This document shows, in pieces, positions 19,471 through 27,739 of a stretch of DNA of 64,000 nt (position 1 is its first letter; each line of letters starts with the position of its first letter). Location of the stretch: NCBI RefSeq assembly GCF_001654865.1, contig NZ_LXEO01000003.1, positions 1 through 64,000 on the forward strand. The letters are read 5' to 3'. A program made the translations under genes and the position numbers. The notes below the pieces were generated by a model. It ran no database searches. It was given only the letters and a program-made list of their open reading frames with translations, and was not told the DNA's origin. Origin of the DNA: Buttiauxella noackiae ATCC 51607. GTDB taxonomy: Bacteria > Pseudomonadota > Gammaproteobacteria > Enterobacterales > Enterobacteriaceae.

Positions 19471-21087
19471 ATGGCGATTCAATTCACGCGCTGGCCGGAT
19501 GAACTGGCCGCTCGCTACCGCGAAAAAGGTTACTGGGCGGATCTGCCGCTGACCGACATCCTCACCCGTCAGGCGAAAAATGATGCGATTGCACTGATTG
19601 ATGGCGAGCGCCATTACAGCTATCGCGAACTGGAAATGGCGGCGACTCGCCTGGCCTGCGCGTTACAGCGCCGTGGCCTGAGCGGTGGTGAAACCGCGTT
19701 GGTCCAGCTTGGCAACGTGGCAGAACTCTACATCACGCTGTTTGCGCTACTGAAAATTGGCGTTGCGCCGGTTAATGCGCTGTTCAGCCACCAACGTACT
19801 GAAATGGAAGCGTACGCGAAGCAAATCGAACCGGCGGTACTGATTGCCGACCGCAAACATAATTTGTTCGCTCACGACGATTTCCTGGATGCGCTCTGCC
19901 AACAGACCCCGTCCCTACGCATGGCGGTTTTGCTCAACGAAAACGATCGCGAGCGTTCGCTGAGCGCGTTCATCAACGAGCCGGAAGAGAACTTTGTCGC
20001 CACGCCGAGCGCGCCCGATGAAGTGGCCTTTTTCCAGCTTTCCGGCGGCAGCACCGGCACGCCGAAACTGATCCCACGTACCCATAACGATTACTACTAC
20101 AGCATTCGTCGCAGCGTAGAAATTTGCCGTTTTGATGCGAATACACGCTTTCTGTGCGCGATCCCGGCGGCGCACAACTACGCGCTGAGTTCACCTGGTT
20201 CGCTCGGCGTATTTTACGGCGGCGGGCGCGTGGTACTGGCAAACGACCCGAGTGCTACGCTCTGCTTCCCGCTGATTGAACGCCACCAGATTAACGTCAC
20301 CGCGCTGGTGCCGCCTGCCGTCAGCCTGTGGTTACAGGCAATTGGTGAGTGGGGCAGCAATAAATCCCTTGAGTCGCTGACGCTGTTGCAGGTGGGCGGC
20401 GCACGGTTGAGCGAAGCGCTGGCCGCTCGTATTCCGGCAGAAATTGGCTGCCAGCTACAGCAAGTTTTCGGTATGGCAGAAGGGCTGGTGAACTACACGC
20501 GCCTTGACGACGACAACGAACACATCTTCAAAACCCAGGGCAAACCGATGTGCCCGGACGACGAAGTATGGGTGGCTGATGCCAACGGCAACCCATTACT
20601 GCACGGTGAAGTGGGCCGTCTGATGACGCGCGGACCTTATACCTTCCGTGGCTATTACCGCAGCCCGGAACACAACGCCAGCGCCTTTGATGCCAACGGT
20701 TTTTACTGCTCCGGCGATCTCATTTCGATTACCGAAGACGGTTACATCACCGTTCAAGGACGCGAGAAAGATCAGATCAACCGCGGCGGGGAGAAGATCG
20801 CCGCAGAAGAGATCGAAAACCTGCTGCTGCGCCATGAAGAGATCGTTCATGCCGCCTTAGTTTCGATGGAAGACAGTCTGCTGGGCGAGAAAAGCTGCGC
20901 GTTTATCGTCGGTCAACGCCCGTTCCGCGCGGTGGAAATTCGCCGTTACTTGCGTGAACTCGGCATTGCCGACTTCAAACTTCCCGATCGCATTGAAATC
21001 GTTGAAAACCTGCCGCTGACTGCGGTGGGCAAAGTGGACAAAAAACGTTTGCGCCAGTTGATTGCTGATAAGCAACTGGCTTCCTGA
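19471..21087 (+). CDS. entE: 2,3-dihydroxybenzoate-AMP ligase EntE
   Basis: EntE adenylates 2,3-dihydroxybenzoate and transfers it to the aryl carrier domain of EntB. The 538-residue product is a standalone ANL-family adenylating enzyme. The phosphate loop [10 protein letters not shown] lies at 191-200, the aromatic-acid pocket motif [10 protein letters not shown] near 230, [14 protein letters not shown] near 430, and the C-terminal catalytic lysine is in AVGKVDKK near 515-525. The ATG directly abuts the entC stop (TAA then ATG), which implies coupled translation. Confidence 0.98.
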   Translation: MAIQFTRWPDELAARYREKGYWADLPLTDILTRQAKNDAIALIDGERHYSYRELEMAATRLACALQRRGLSGGETALVQLGNVAELYITLFALLKIGVAPVNALFSHQRTEMEAYAKQIEPAVLIADRKHNLFAHDDFLDALCQQTPSLRMAVLLNENDRERSLSAFINEPEENFVATPSAPDEVAFFQLSGGSTGTPKLIPRTHNDYYYSIRRSVEICRFDANTRFLCAIPAAHNYALSSPGSLGVFYGGGRVVLANDPSATLCFPLIERHQINVTALVPPAVSLWLQAIGEWGSNKSLESLTLLQVGGARLSEALAARIPAEIGCQLQQVFGMAEGLVNYTRLDDDNEHIFKTQGKPMCPDDEVWVADANGNPLLHGEVGRLMTRGPYTFRGYYRSPEHNASAFDANGFYCSGDLISITEDGYITVQGREKDQINRGGEKIAAEEIENLLLRHEEIVHAALVSMEDSLLGEKSCAFIVGQRPFRAVEIRRYLRELGIADFKLPDRIEIVENLPLTAVGKVDKKRLRQLIADKQLAS

Positions 21088-21101
21088 TAGACGGAGAATT
21101 T

Positions 21102-21962
21102 ATGGCTATTCCAAAACTGAACGCATACACCTTACCGACGGCTGCCGACATCCCGGAAAACAAAGTGAATTGGGCGTTTGAGCCTGAGCGGGCGGCGCTG
21201 CTGATTCATGATATGCAGGAATATTTCATTGATTTCTGGGGCGATAATTGCCCGATGATTCAGCAGGTTATTGCGAATATCGCCGCGCTGCGTGATTACT
21301 GCAAACGCCACAATATTCCGGTTTATTACACAGCGCAGCCCAACGCCCAGAGCGACGAAGACCGTGCGCTGCTCAACGACATGTGGGGACCGGGATTAAA
21401 CAAACACCCTGAGCGCCAGAAAGTGGTCGCTGAGTTGGCTCCAGATGAAAACGACACGGTGCTGACTAAATGGCGCTACAGTGCCTTTATCCGCTCGCCG
21501 CTGGAACAGTCCCTGAAAGATACGGGCCGTAACCAGCTGATTATCTGCGGTGTGTACGCGCATATTGGCTGCATGACGACGGCAACCGATGCGTTTATGC
21601 GTGATATCAAACCGTTTATGGTCGCCGACGCGCTGGCAGATTTCAGCCGTGAAGAGCACATGATGGCGCTGAAATACACCGCCGGGCGTTCCGGGCGTGT
21701 GGTGATGACGCGTGATTTGTTGCCGGAAGCTGCGCCGCAAAATAAACAGCAACTGCGTGAAATCGTCCTGCCACTGCTTGATGAATCCGACATTCCTGAA
21801 GATGACGAAAACCTGATTGATTACGGCCTGGATTCGGTGCGCATGATGGCGCTTGCGGCGCGCTGGCGCAAAATCCACGCGGATATCGACTTTGTGATGC
21901 TGGCGAAAAAACCGACTATTGACGCCTGGTGGGTGCTGCTGTCGCGAGAAGTGCAGGCATGA
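21102..21962 (+). CDS. entB: Isochorismatase / aryl carrier protein EntB
   Basis: EntB is a two-domain protein. Residues 1 to about 205 hydrolyse isochorismate to 2,3-dihydro-2,3-dihydroxybenzoate and pyruvate, and residues 210-286 form the aryl carrier. The isochorismatase catalytic aspartate is in LLIHDMQ (D37), with the lysine in LTKWRYSAF near 123. The carrier motif YGLDSVRM puts the phosphopantetheine serine at 245, the EntD target. Its stop overlaps the entA ATG as ATGA. A Shine-Dalgarno (ACGGAG) precedes the ATG. Confidence 0.98.
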   Translation: MAIPKLNAYTLPTAADIPENKVNWAFEPERAALLIHDMQEYFIDFWGDNCPMIQQVIANIAALRDYCKRHNIPVYYTAQPNAQSDEDRALLNDMWGPGLNKHPERQKVVAELAPDENDTVLTKWRYSAFIRSPLEQSLKDTGRNQLIICGVYAHIGCMTTATDAFMRDIKPFMVADALADFSREEHMMALKYTAGRSGRVVMTRDLLPEAAPQNKQQLREIVLPLLDESDIPEDDENLIDYGLDSVRMMALAARWRKIHADIDFVMLAKKPTIDAWWVLLSREVQA

Positions 21963-22711
21963 ACATCGACTTTAGCGGCAGGCAAGTTTGGGTGACGGGG
22001 GCAGGCAAAGGCATCGGCTATCACACTGCGTGTGCGTTTAGCGAAGCCGGTGCTACGGTTATCGGTTTTGATCTGGCGTTCCCGTTGGATGTTTATCCGT
22101 TCGCCACCCAAGTGTTAAACGTGGCGGATGCCGACCAGGTTGGCAGCGTGACTCAACGAATACTCAGCGACGAACGGCATCTTGATGTGCTGGTGAATGC
22201 GGCGGGAATTTTGCGCATGGGCGCGACGGATGCCCTGGCGCTGCAAGACTGGCAGGACACCTTTGCGGTCAACGTCGGCGGCGCGTTCAATCTCTTCCGC
22301 GCCGTGATGCCGCGCATGCGTGAACAGCGCAGCGGGGCGATAGTGACCGTTGCATCCGATGCTGCGCACACGCCACGCACCGGTATGTCGGCCTATGGCG
22401 CGTCAAAAGCGGCACTGAAAAGCCTGGCGTTAACCGTTGGCCTGGAGCTGGCACCATTTGGCGTGCGCTGCAATGTGGTATCGCCGGGTTCGACGGACAC
22501 CGATATGCAACGCACGTTGTGGAAAACGCCAGACGCTGAACAACAGCGTATTAAGGGGTTCCCGGACCAGTTCAAACTGGGCATTCCGCTGGGCAAAATT
22601 GCCCGCCCGCAGGAGATCGCCAGCACGATTTTGTTCCTCGCCTCACAACACGCCAGCCACATCACTTTGCAGGATATTGTGATTGATGGTGGCGCAACGC
22701 TTGGAGCCTGA
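21959..22711 (+). CDS. entA: 2,3-dihydro-2,3-dihydroxybenzoate dehydrogenase EntA
   Basis: EntA is an NAD-dependent short-chain dehydrogenase that produces 2,3-dihydroxybenzoate. The 250-residue product has the nucleotide-binding GAGKGIG at 14-20, the structural NAAG motif at 80-83 and the catalytic triad serine (VASD, near 133), tyrosine and lysine (YGASK, 146-150). The start at 21959 gives MNIDFSG, matching the E. coli N-terminus, and overlaps entB by four bases. An ATG-like start further upstream would lie inside entB and is not needed. Confidence 0.97.
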   Translation: MNIDFSGRQVWVTGAGKGIGYHTACAFSEAGATVIGFDLAFPLDVYPFATQVLNVADADQVGSVTQRILSDERHLDVLVNAAGILRMGATDALALQDWQDTFAVNVGGAFNLFRAVMPRMREQRSGAIVTVASDAAHTPRTGMSAYGASKAALKSLALTVGLELAPFGVRCNVVSPGSTDTDMQRTLWKTPDAEQQRIKGFPDQFKLGIPLGKIARPQEIASTILFLASQHASHITLQDIVIDGGATLGA

Positions 22712-23128
22712 ATGAGTATCTGGAAAAGGGAACTTACGCTTGAGGCGCTAAATAAAACCAGCGTCGGGACGATGGTTGAGCATCTCGGTATTGTCTACAC
22801 GCGCATGGACGACGAAAGCCTGGAAGCGGAAATGCCCGTCGATAACCGTACTCAACAGCCATTTGGTTTGCTGCATGGCGGTGCGTCAGTGGTGCTGGCT
22901 GAAACACTGGGGTCGATGGCCGGTTTTTTGACGACGAGTGAAGGGCAGTGCGTGGTTGGGACTGAAATTAACGCCAGCCACCACCGGGCTGTGGCATCGG
23001 GAACGGTGCGTGGCGTATGCAAACCGCTGCATTTAGGGCGCTCTTCCCAAGTGTGGGAAATTGCTATTTTTGATGCTCGTGGTAAGCGATGTTGCACTAG
23101 TCGTTTGACGACGGCGACGATAGGGTAA
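22712..23128 (+). CDS. entH: Enterobactin-pathway proofreading thioesterase EntH
   Basis: EntH is a hotdog-fold thioesterase that clears wrongly loaded acyl groups from the EntB carrier. The 138-residue protein shows the [10 protein letters not shown] motif with histidine 55 and the catalytic glutamate 64, closely matching E. coli EntH. Its ATG abuts the entA stop (TGA then ATG). It is the last gene of entCEBAH, and a tandem repeat with small palindromes begins just after its stop. Confidence 0.96.
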   Translation: MSIWKRELTLEALNKTSVGTMVEHLGIVYTRMDDESLEAEMPVDNRTQQPFGLLHGGASVVLAETLGSMAGFLTTSEGQCVVGTEINASHHRAVASGTVRGVCKPLHLGRSSQVWEIAIFDARGKRCCTSRLTTATIG

Positions 23129-23134
23129 AAGTTT

Positions 23135-23198
23135 ATGGCTGATTCAGCCGTATCCTTTGTAAGGATATGGCTAATTCAGTCGTATCCTTTGTAAGGAT
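23135..23198. repeat. Tandem 32-bp repeat (two copies) after entH
   Basis: Two adjacent 32-base units (23135-23166 and 23167-23198) differ at only two positions. Each ends in the small palindrome ATCCTT-TGT-AAGGAT. They lie 7 bases after the entH stop. They may serve as a double weak terminator or be a remnant of a mobile repeat. Confidence 0.85.
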
Positions 23199-23209
23199 GG
23201 TGATTGTTT

Positions 23210-23822
23210 CGTTCACCCGTACAGCCGGTTATCTCTGTTAATGATGGCTAACGGTGAACGTGCCAGGGGGATAACGACATCCCCCTGGCGACCCCGTCGC
23301 CCGGTCATTAAATTGCCGCTGCGCGGTAAACCCCAGCTTATCCCCAACGTTCAGGGTCGTTCGCGACTCGCTGATTCGTCACATCCCTGTGACGAACCAC
23401 TTCGTGGCCAACGCAAGCATTGTTCAAAAATGTTCCAGACATTTTTGTCCGGCGATCGCTCTCTTTCACGGCGGACGGCAGCTCAACCCTGACTTATGGG
23501 TAACGCCGGGGCAATTTATACCGGGAACAAGGTCAAAACCGGTTTGGCTTTTGACCTTAGCTTTTGACGTTGACCTTTGAGTCCGGCATAAATCGCCTCC
23601 GTTTTGACTGTAAGGCCGGGTCGAGCCGTCGGGAACGGCGAGAGGTTGTGATCGCCGGGAGCGCGTCACAACCGACCCTGGGACTGAAAGGAAAAACGGA
23701 GGTTTACCGCGCAGCGGCGATTTAAACGCCGGGAGCCGGGATTACCAAGGGTGCTGCGGTAGCACCCTTGGTCCGTTCACCGATGCAGTAAGTACAGGGA
23801 TCACTAAACGCTCGGTGAACGG
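23210..23822. repeat. 613-bp structured, mirror-symmetric non-coding element
   Basis: The region between entH and cstA holds a nested inverted-repeat structure with no plausible gene. Its ends carry similar hairpins: CGTTCACC/GGTGAACG at 23210-23260, and CCGTTCACCGA/TCGGTGAACGG at 23773-23822. Next inward on each side is a perfect hairpin, 11 bp at 23262-23289 and 12 bp at 23744-23772. Inside these, 31-32 base arms at 23302-23333 and 23701-23731 are inverted copies with a few mismatches (core CCGCTGCGCGGTAAACC). The centre holds TTCGTCACA/TGTGACGAA (23375-23396), AAAAATGT/ACATTTTT (23427-23445) and GGTTGTGA/TCACAACC (23644-23673). It could be a non-autonomous mobile element or a structured RNA. 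Confidence 0.8.
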
Positions 23823-24007
23823 AACTATCACCTATCAAGTAATGGCATAACCATCCCCGCATCGTGATCTCCTTAACAAGCTGATGTAAAGACCTGGTCA
23901 AACCACTGTATTCCAATGTTTCAATGTTGTTAAATCCACGCGCTTGTTCTAGAACAAAACGGTAATACCGTCTGCCTCTACCTCTGGCTCTACACATGGA
24001 AAACAAT
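23823..24007 (+). promoter_or_regulatory. cstA leader and promoter region
   Basis: CGTGATCTCCTTAACA at 23863-23878 resembles the CRP consensus TGTGA-N6-TCACA with changes in both half sites. cstA is a CRP-dependent carbon-starvation gene in E. coli. ACATGGAAAACA at 23993-24004 contains the Shine-Dalgarno GGA in a context that resembles a CsrA-binding motif; CsrA represses cstA translation in E. coli. Both assignments are by eye. Confidence 0.4.
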
Positions 24008-26113
24008 ATGAATAATCCAGGGAAACACCTCATATGGGCTGTGCTTGCACTGATAGGTGCATTCGCGCTCGGCTATATCGCACTCAATCGTGGCGAACAG
24101 ATAAACGCATTGTGGATTGTGGTTGCTGCAATCTGCGTTTACCTCATCGCTTACCGTTACTACGGCCTGTTTATTGCTAAACGGGTCTTAACTGTTGATG
24201 CCACTCGTATGACGCCAGCCGTGCGCCATAACGACGGGCTTGATTACGTACCTACCGACAAGAAAGTGTTGTTCGGTCACCATTTTGCTGCGATTGCCGG
24301 TGCGGGGCCGCTTGTCGGCCCGGTGCTTGCCGCGCAAATGGGCTACTTACCTGGTATGCTCTGGCTGCTGGCGGGGGTGGTGTTGGCCGGTGCCGTACAG
24401 GATTTTATGGTGCTGTTTGTCTCAACCCGACGTGACGGACGTTCATTGGGCGAACTGGTGAAAGAGGAGATGGGCAATACGGCGGGCGTTATCGCGCTGG
24501 TGGCCTGTTTTATGATCATGGTGATCATCCTCGCGGTGCTGGCGATGATTGTGGTGAAAGCGCTGACTCACAGTCCGTGGGGAACCTACACCGTGGCGTT
24601 CACCATTCCGCTGGCGCTGTTTATGGGGGTCTATATCCGCTACCTGCGCCCGGGCCGCATTGGTGAGGTGTCGGTCATCGGTCTGGTTATGCTGATATTT
24701 GCCATTATTTCAGGTGGCTGGGTCGCCGAAAGCCCAACCTGGGCACCGTACTTTGACTTTACTGGTGTGCAACTGACATGGATGCTGGTGGGTTATGGTT
24801 TTGTCGCCGCAGTACTGCCAGTCTGGCTGCTGCTGGCTCCGCGTGATTACCTCTCCACCTTCCTGAAAATAGGCACCATTATTGGGCTGGCAATTGGCAT
24901 TTTAATTATGCGCCCAACGCTGCAAATGCCTTCGCTGACCAAATTCATTGATGGTACTGGCCCGGTCTGGACCGGCGACCTGTTCCCGTTCTTGTTTATC
25001 ACCATTGCGTGCGGCGCGGTTTCTGGCTTCCACGCGCTGATTGCTTCTGGCACCACGCCGAAAATGCTGGCTAACGAAAACCAGGCTTGCTTTATCGGTT
25101 ACGGCGGCATGTTGATGGAATCGTTTGTCGCGATTATGGCGCTGGTTGCGGCCTGTGTTATCGACCCTGGCGTCTACTTCGCAATGAACAGCCCGATGGC
25201 GGTTCTGGCTCCGGCTGGCACGACTGATATTGTGGTATCGGCGGCAAGCGTGGTCAGTAGTTGGGGCTTCCATATCACTCCGGAAACCTTAACCAACATT
25301 GCAAATGAAGTGGGCGAGCAAAGCATCATTTCCCGTGCTGGTGGCGCACCTACGCTTGCGGTTGGTATGGCGTACATTCTGCACGGTGCGCTGGGTGGCC
25401 TGATGGATGTGTCGTTCTGGTATCACTTTGCCATTCTGTTTGAAGCACTGTTCATTTTGACGGCGGTTGATGCCGGTACACGTGCGGCACGCTTTATGTT
25501 GCAAGACTTGTTAGGCGTAATTTCCCCGAGCCTCAAGCGTACTGACTCGTTGCCTGCGAACTTACTGGCGACGGCGCTTTGCGTACTGGCGTGGGGTTAC
25601 TTCCTGCATCAGGGCGTTGTTGATCCACTCGGTGGTATTAACACCTTGTGGCCTCTGTTTGGTATCGCCAACCAGATGCTGGCAGGCATGGCATTGATGC
25701 TGTGCGCGGTAGTGCTGTTTAAGATGAAGAAACAGAAATACGCCTGGGTTGCACTGGTGCCAACCGCCTGGCTGTTGATTTGTACCCTGACTGCTGGCTG
25801 GCAAAAAGCGTTCAGCGACAACCCGAAAGTGGGTTTCCTGGCTATCGCTAACAAGTTCCAGGCGATGATCGACAGCGGCAATATTCCAGCGCAATACACC
25901 CAGTCGCAGCTTTCGCAACTGGTGTTTAATAACCGTCTGGATGCCGGTCTGACTATCTTCTTTATGGTGGTTGTGGTGGTGATTGGTCTGTTCGCGATTA
26001 AAACTGCGCGTCAGGCGCTGAGATCGGACACGCCAACGGCGAAGGAAACGCCTTACCAGAAAATGCCTGAAGACGTTGAGCAGATTGTTGCGCAGGCGAA
26101 AAGTGCGCACTAA
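24008..26113 (+). CDS. cstA: Pyruvate/peptide transporter CstA
   Basis: CstA is an inner-membrane carrier of the CstA/BtsT family, linked to pyruvate and peptide uptake under carbon starvation. From ATG 24008 the product is 701 residues, the same length as E. coli CstA. It has many hydrophobic helices and the conserved segments FGHHFAAIAGAGPLVGP near 95-110 and SGFHALIASGTTPK near 345. The start uses GGA with a 7-base spacer; an ATG 12 bases upstream is rejected because it would contain this signal. It is followed 53 bases later by ybdD, as in E. coli. Confidence 0.97.
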   Translation: MNNPGKHLIWAVLALIGAFALGYIALNRGEQINALWIVVAAICVYLIAYRYYGLFIAKRVLTVDATRMTPAVRHNDGLDYVPTDKKVLFGHHFAAIAGAGPLVGPVLAAQMGYLPGMLWLLAGVVLAGAVQDFMVLFVSTRRDGRSLGELVKEEMGNTAGVIALVACFMIMVIILAVLAMIVVKALTHSPWGTYTVAFTIPLALFMGVYIRYLRPGRIGEVSVIGLVMLIFAIISGGWVAESPTWAPYFDFTGVQLTWMLVGYGFVAAVLPVWLLLAPRDYLSTFLKIGTIIGLAIGILIMRPTLQMPSLTKFIDGTGPVWTGDLFPFLFITIACGAVSGFHALIASGTTPKMLANENQACFIGYGGMLMESFVAIMALVAACVIDPGVYFAMNSPMAVLAPAGTTDIVVSAASVVSSWGFHITPETLTNIANEVGEQSIISRAGGAPTLAVGMAYILHGALGGLMDVSFWYHFAILFEALFILTAVDAGTRAARFMLQDLLGVISPSLKRTDSLPANLLATALCVLAWGYFLHQGVVDPLGGINTLWPLFGIANQMLAGMALMLCAVVLFKMKKQKYAWVALVPTAWLLICTLTAGWQKAFSDNPKVGFLAIANKFQAMIDSGNIPAQYTQSQLSQLVFNNRLDAGLTIFFMVVVVVIGLFAIKTARQALRSDTPTAKETPYQKMPEDVEQIVAQAKSAH

Positions 26114-26166
26114 GCCATTCATCCATCTCCCCATAAGGGGAGATGGATTTTACGCCAGGAGCAACT

Positions 26167-26364
26167 ATGTTCGACACTCTCGCTAAAGCCGGGAAATATC
26201 TCGGCCAGGCCGCTAAATTGATGGTTGGCGTCCCTGATTACGACAACTATGTACAACACATTCGTCTGACTCACCCAGAGCAGACGCCGATGACTTACGA
26301 AGAGTTTTTCCGTGAACGTCAGGATGCGCGCTACGGCGGAAAAGGCGGCGCTCGCTGCTGCTAA
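26167..26364 (+). CDS. ybdD: Small CstA-associated protein YbdD (DUF466 family)
   Basis: YbdD/YjiX proteins are short partners encoded next to CstA or BtsT and needed for carrier activity in studied cases. The 65-residue product begins [17 protein letters not shown] and ends [10 protein letters not shown], almost identical to E. coli YbdD. The CC at the C-terminus is conserved in the family. The Shine-Dalgarno CAGGAG precedes ATG 26167; an upstream in-frame start at 26143 would read through it. Confidence 0.96.
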   Translation: MFDTLAKAGKYLGQAAKLMVGVPDYDNYVQHIRLTHPEQTPMTYEEFFRERQDARYGGKGGARCC

Positions 26365-26379
26365 TCGAAGGAATTTGAC

Positions 26380-27402
26380 ATGAATCAAGCGGTATCTGTC
26401 ACTCTATTAACGGGTTTTCTCGGCTCCGGGAAAACCACGCTTCTTAACTACTTTCTCGCCCAGAACGATAACGCGCCCGTTGCCATTCTTGAAAATGAAT
26501 TTGGTGCAGTAAACATTGATGGCGCATTGCTTAGAGGCGGTGAAAACGTCAACGTTGTTGAACTCAGTAATGGCTGCGTCTGTTGCAGCGTGCGTGGGGA
26601 GTTCACCGCGGCATTAAGAGAAATGCTGGAAAAACGTGCGGCCGGAAAGTTGAAATTTGATCGTCTGATTGTTGAAACCACGGGCCTTGCTGACCCGGCC
26701 TCTATCGTCCAGACATTCTTTGTCGATGAACACCTGCGTGACGCGTTACGCCTGGATGCGGTTATCGCGCTTGCCGATGCGGAACATATTTCCCGCCAGC
26801 TTGATGAACATGCCGTTGCGGCGTCACAGCTTGGCTTTGCCGATCGTATATTGCTCACCAAAGCGGATCGTGTTGACGATGAAACAAAACAGCAGGCACT
26901 GAATCGAATTAATCGGATCAATAGAAAAGCGGATCTGTTTGAGATCGTAAACGGCGAATGCCCGGAAGAGTTATGGCTTGATCTTAACGCTTTTGAACTC
27001 ACCGATAATATCGATATGGCCGCAGGGTTCCATGTTATTCGTGCTGATGCAAGCCACCCCGATCGTTTCCAGCCGTTCCGTAAAACGCCAGCTAAACGCT
27101 CCTGGGATGATGCTATTCAGGCGCATATTTTTGATGCCGGCATGTTGGATGTGAAAAAAATAGGCGCGTTTATGGAAAGTTGCATCGCGCGTTATGGCAA
27201 TGACATGCTGCGCTATAAAGGCGTGTTGGCGATTGCCGATCACCCGCAACGCCTTATCGTACAAGGCGTGCATAAAGTCGTGGGCTTTGATTATGGCTCG
27301 ACGTGGCACCCATCTGAATCACGCGTTTCGCGTTTAGTTGTGATTGGCCGTTACTTGCCGATTGACGAGCTGCGTCGGGAATTTGCTGCAACAAGCATTT
27401 AA
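26380..27402 (+). CDS. yjiA: COG0523 P-loop GTPase, YjiA-like
   Basis: This is a member of the COG0523 (CobW/YjiA) family, proposed metallochaperone GTPases. The 340-residue product has Walker A GFLGSGKTT at 12-20, the metal-binding CxCC motif in NGCVCCS at residues 66-69, Walker B-like VETTGLADP near 98-106 and the guanine-recognition LTKAD near 158-162. A CobW C-terminal domain follows from about 235. It begins 15 bases after ybdD and is surely cotranscribed. In E. coli yjiA follows btsT-yjiX, the paralogous pair, so here it has the same partner arrangement with cstA-ybdD. Specific metal and client are unknown. Confidence 0.88.
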   Translation: MNQAVSVTLLTGFLGSGKTTLLNYFLAQNDNAPVAILENEFGAVNIDGALLRGGENVNVVELSNGCVCCSVRGEFTAALREMLEKRAAGKLKFDRLIVETTGLADPASIVQTFFVDEHLRDALRLDAVIALADAEHISRQLDEHAVAASQLGFADRILLTKADRVDDETKQQALNRINRINRKADLFEIVNGECPEELWLDLNAFELTDNIDMAAGFHVIRADASHPDRFQPFRKTPAKRSWDDAIQAHIFDAGMLDVKKIGAFMESCIARYGNDMLRYKGVLAIADHPQRLIVQGVHKVVGFDYGSTWHPSESRVSRLVVIGRYLPIDELRREFAATSI

Positions 27403-27417
27403 ACGCTGAAACAGGAA

Positions 27418-27495
27418 TGTGATCTCTCGCACGATTTTCATCCCTGGCGAATAAAGCTGTTGTGCGAAACGAAGCAGTATGTTTGTATGAAATTC
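27418..27495 (+). promoter_or_regulatory. ilvB operon promoter with CRP-like site
   Basis: TGTGATCTCTCGCACG (27418-27433) resembles a CRP site with one perfect TGTGA half. Downstream lie TTGTGC (27460-27465) and TTGTAT (27483-27488), separated by 17 bases, giving a likely start of transcription near 27495. The CRP centre would then be about 70 bases upstream, a usual activating distance; ilvBN is CRP-activated in E. coli. Confidence 0.6.
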
Positions 27496-27529
27496 GCTGT
27501 TAAAAACACACAACACATTCAGGACCCAA

Positions 27530-27628
27530 ATGACTACATTCACCCGCAATTCAGGCCTACTACTAACCGCGCTACCAGCCGCGGTGGTCGTCGTGCGTGT
27601 GGTGGTGGTCGTCGGCAATGCGCCGTAG
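27530..27628 (+). CDS. ivbL: ilvB operon leader peptide IvbL
   Basis: This 32-residue leader controls attenuation of ilvBN. Ten of its 32 residues are valine, nearly all in two runs in the second half (AAVVVVRVVVVVGNAP), and it also has four leucines. Its C-terminal half is the same as E. coli IvbL (AVVVVRVVVVVGNAP). Ribosome stalling when valyl- or leucyl-tRNA is scarce would favour the antiterminator. A terminator hairpin follows 24 bases after the stop. Confidence 0.95.
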   Translation: MTTFTRNSGLLLTALPAAVVVVRVVVVVGNAP

Positions 27629-27652
27629 GGTCTGAATCAACGCATCGATTCC

Positions 27653-27692
27653 AAAACCCCGCCGGCGCAAACCGGGCGGGGTTTCTTGTTTT
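27653..27692 (+). terminator. ilvBN attenuator
   Basis: AAACCCCGCC (27654-27663) pairs perfectly with GGCGGGGTTT (27675-27684), followed by CTTGTTTT. It sits between the valine-rich leader and ilvB, the classical place for the transcription attenuator. Confidence 0.92.
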
Positions 27693-27739
27693 AGTCCCCC
27701 GGCCAAAAGCGAAACGGCATAAGAAGAAGGACTGGAGCA

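Noticed and set aside
23241-23580. Open frames of 60-85 codons inside the entH-cstA interval
   Set aside because: They run across hairpins and inverted repeats, lack good ribosome sites and show no domain-like pattern; the repeat structure explains the sequence better.
23210-23822. The structured element as an ERIC/IRU repeat
   Set aside because: Its arms do not match the ERIC consensus that I know, and it is several times longer.
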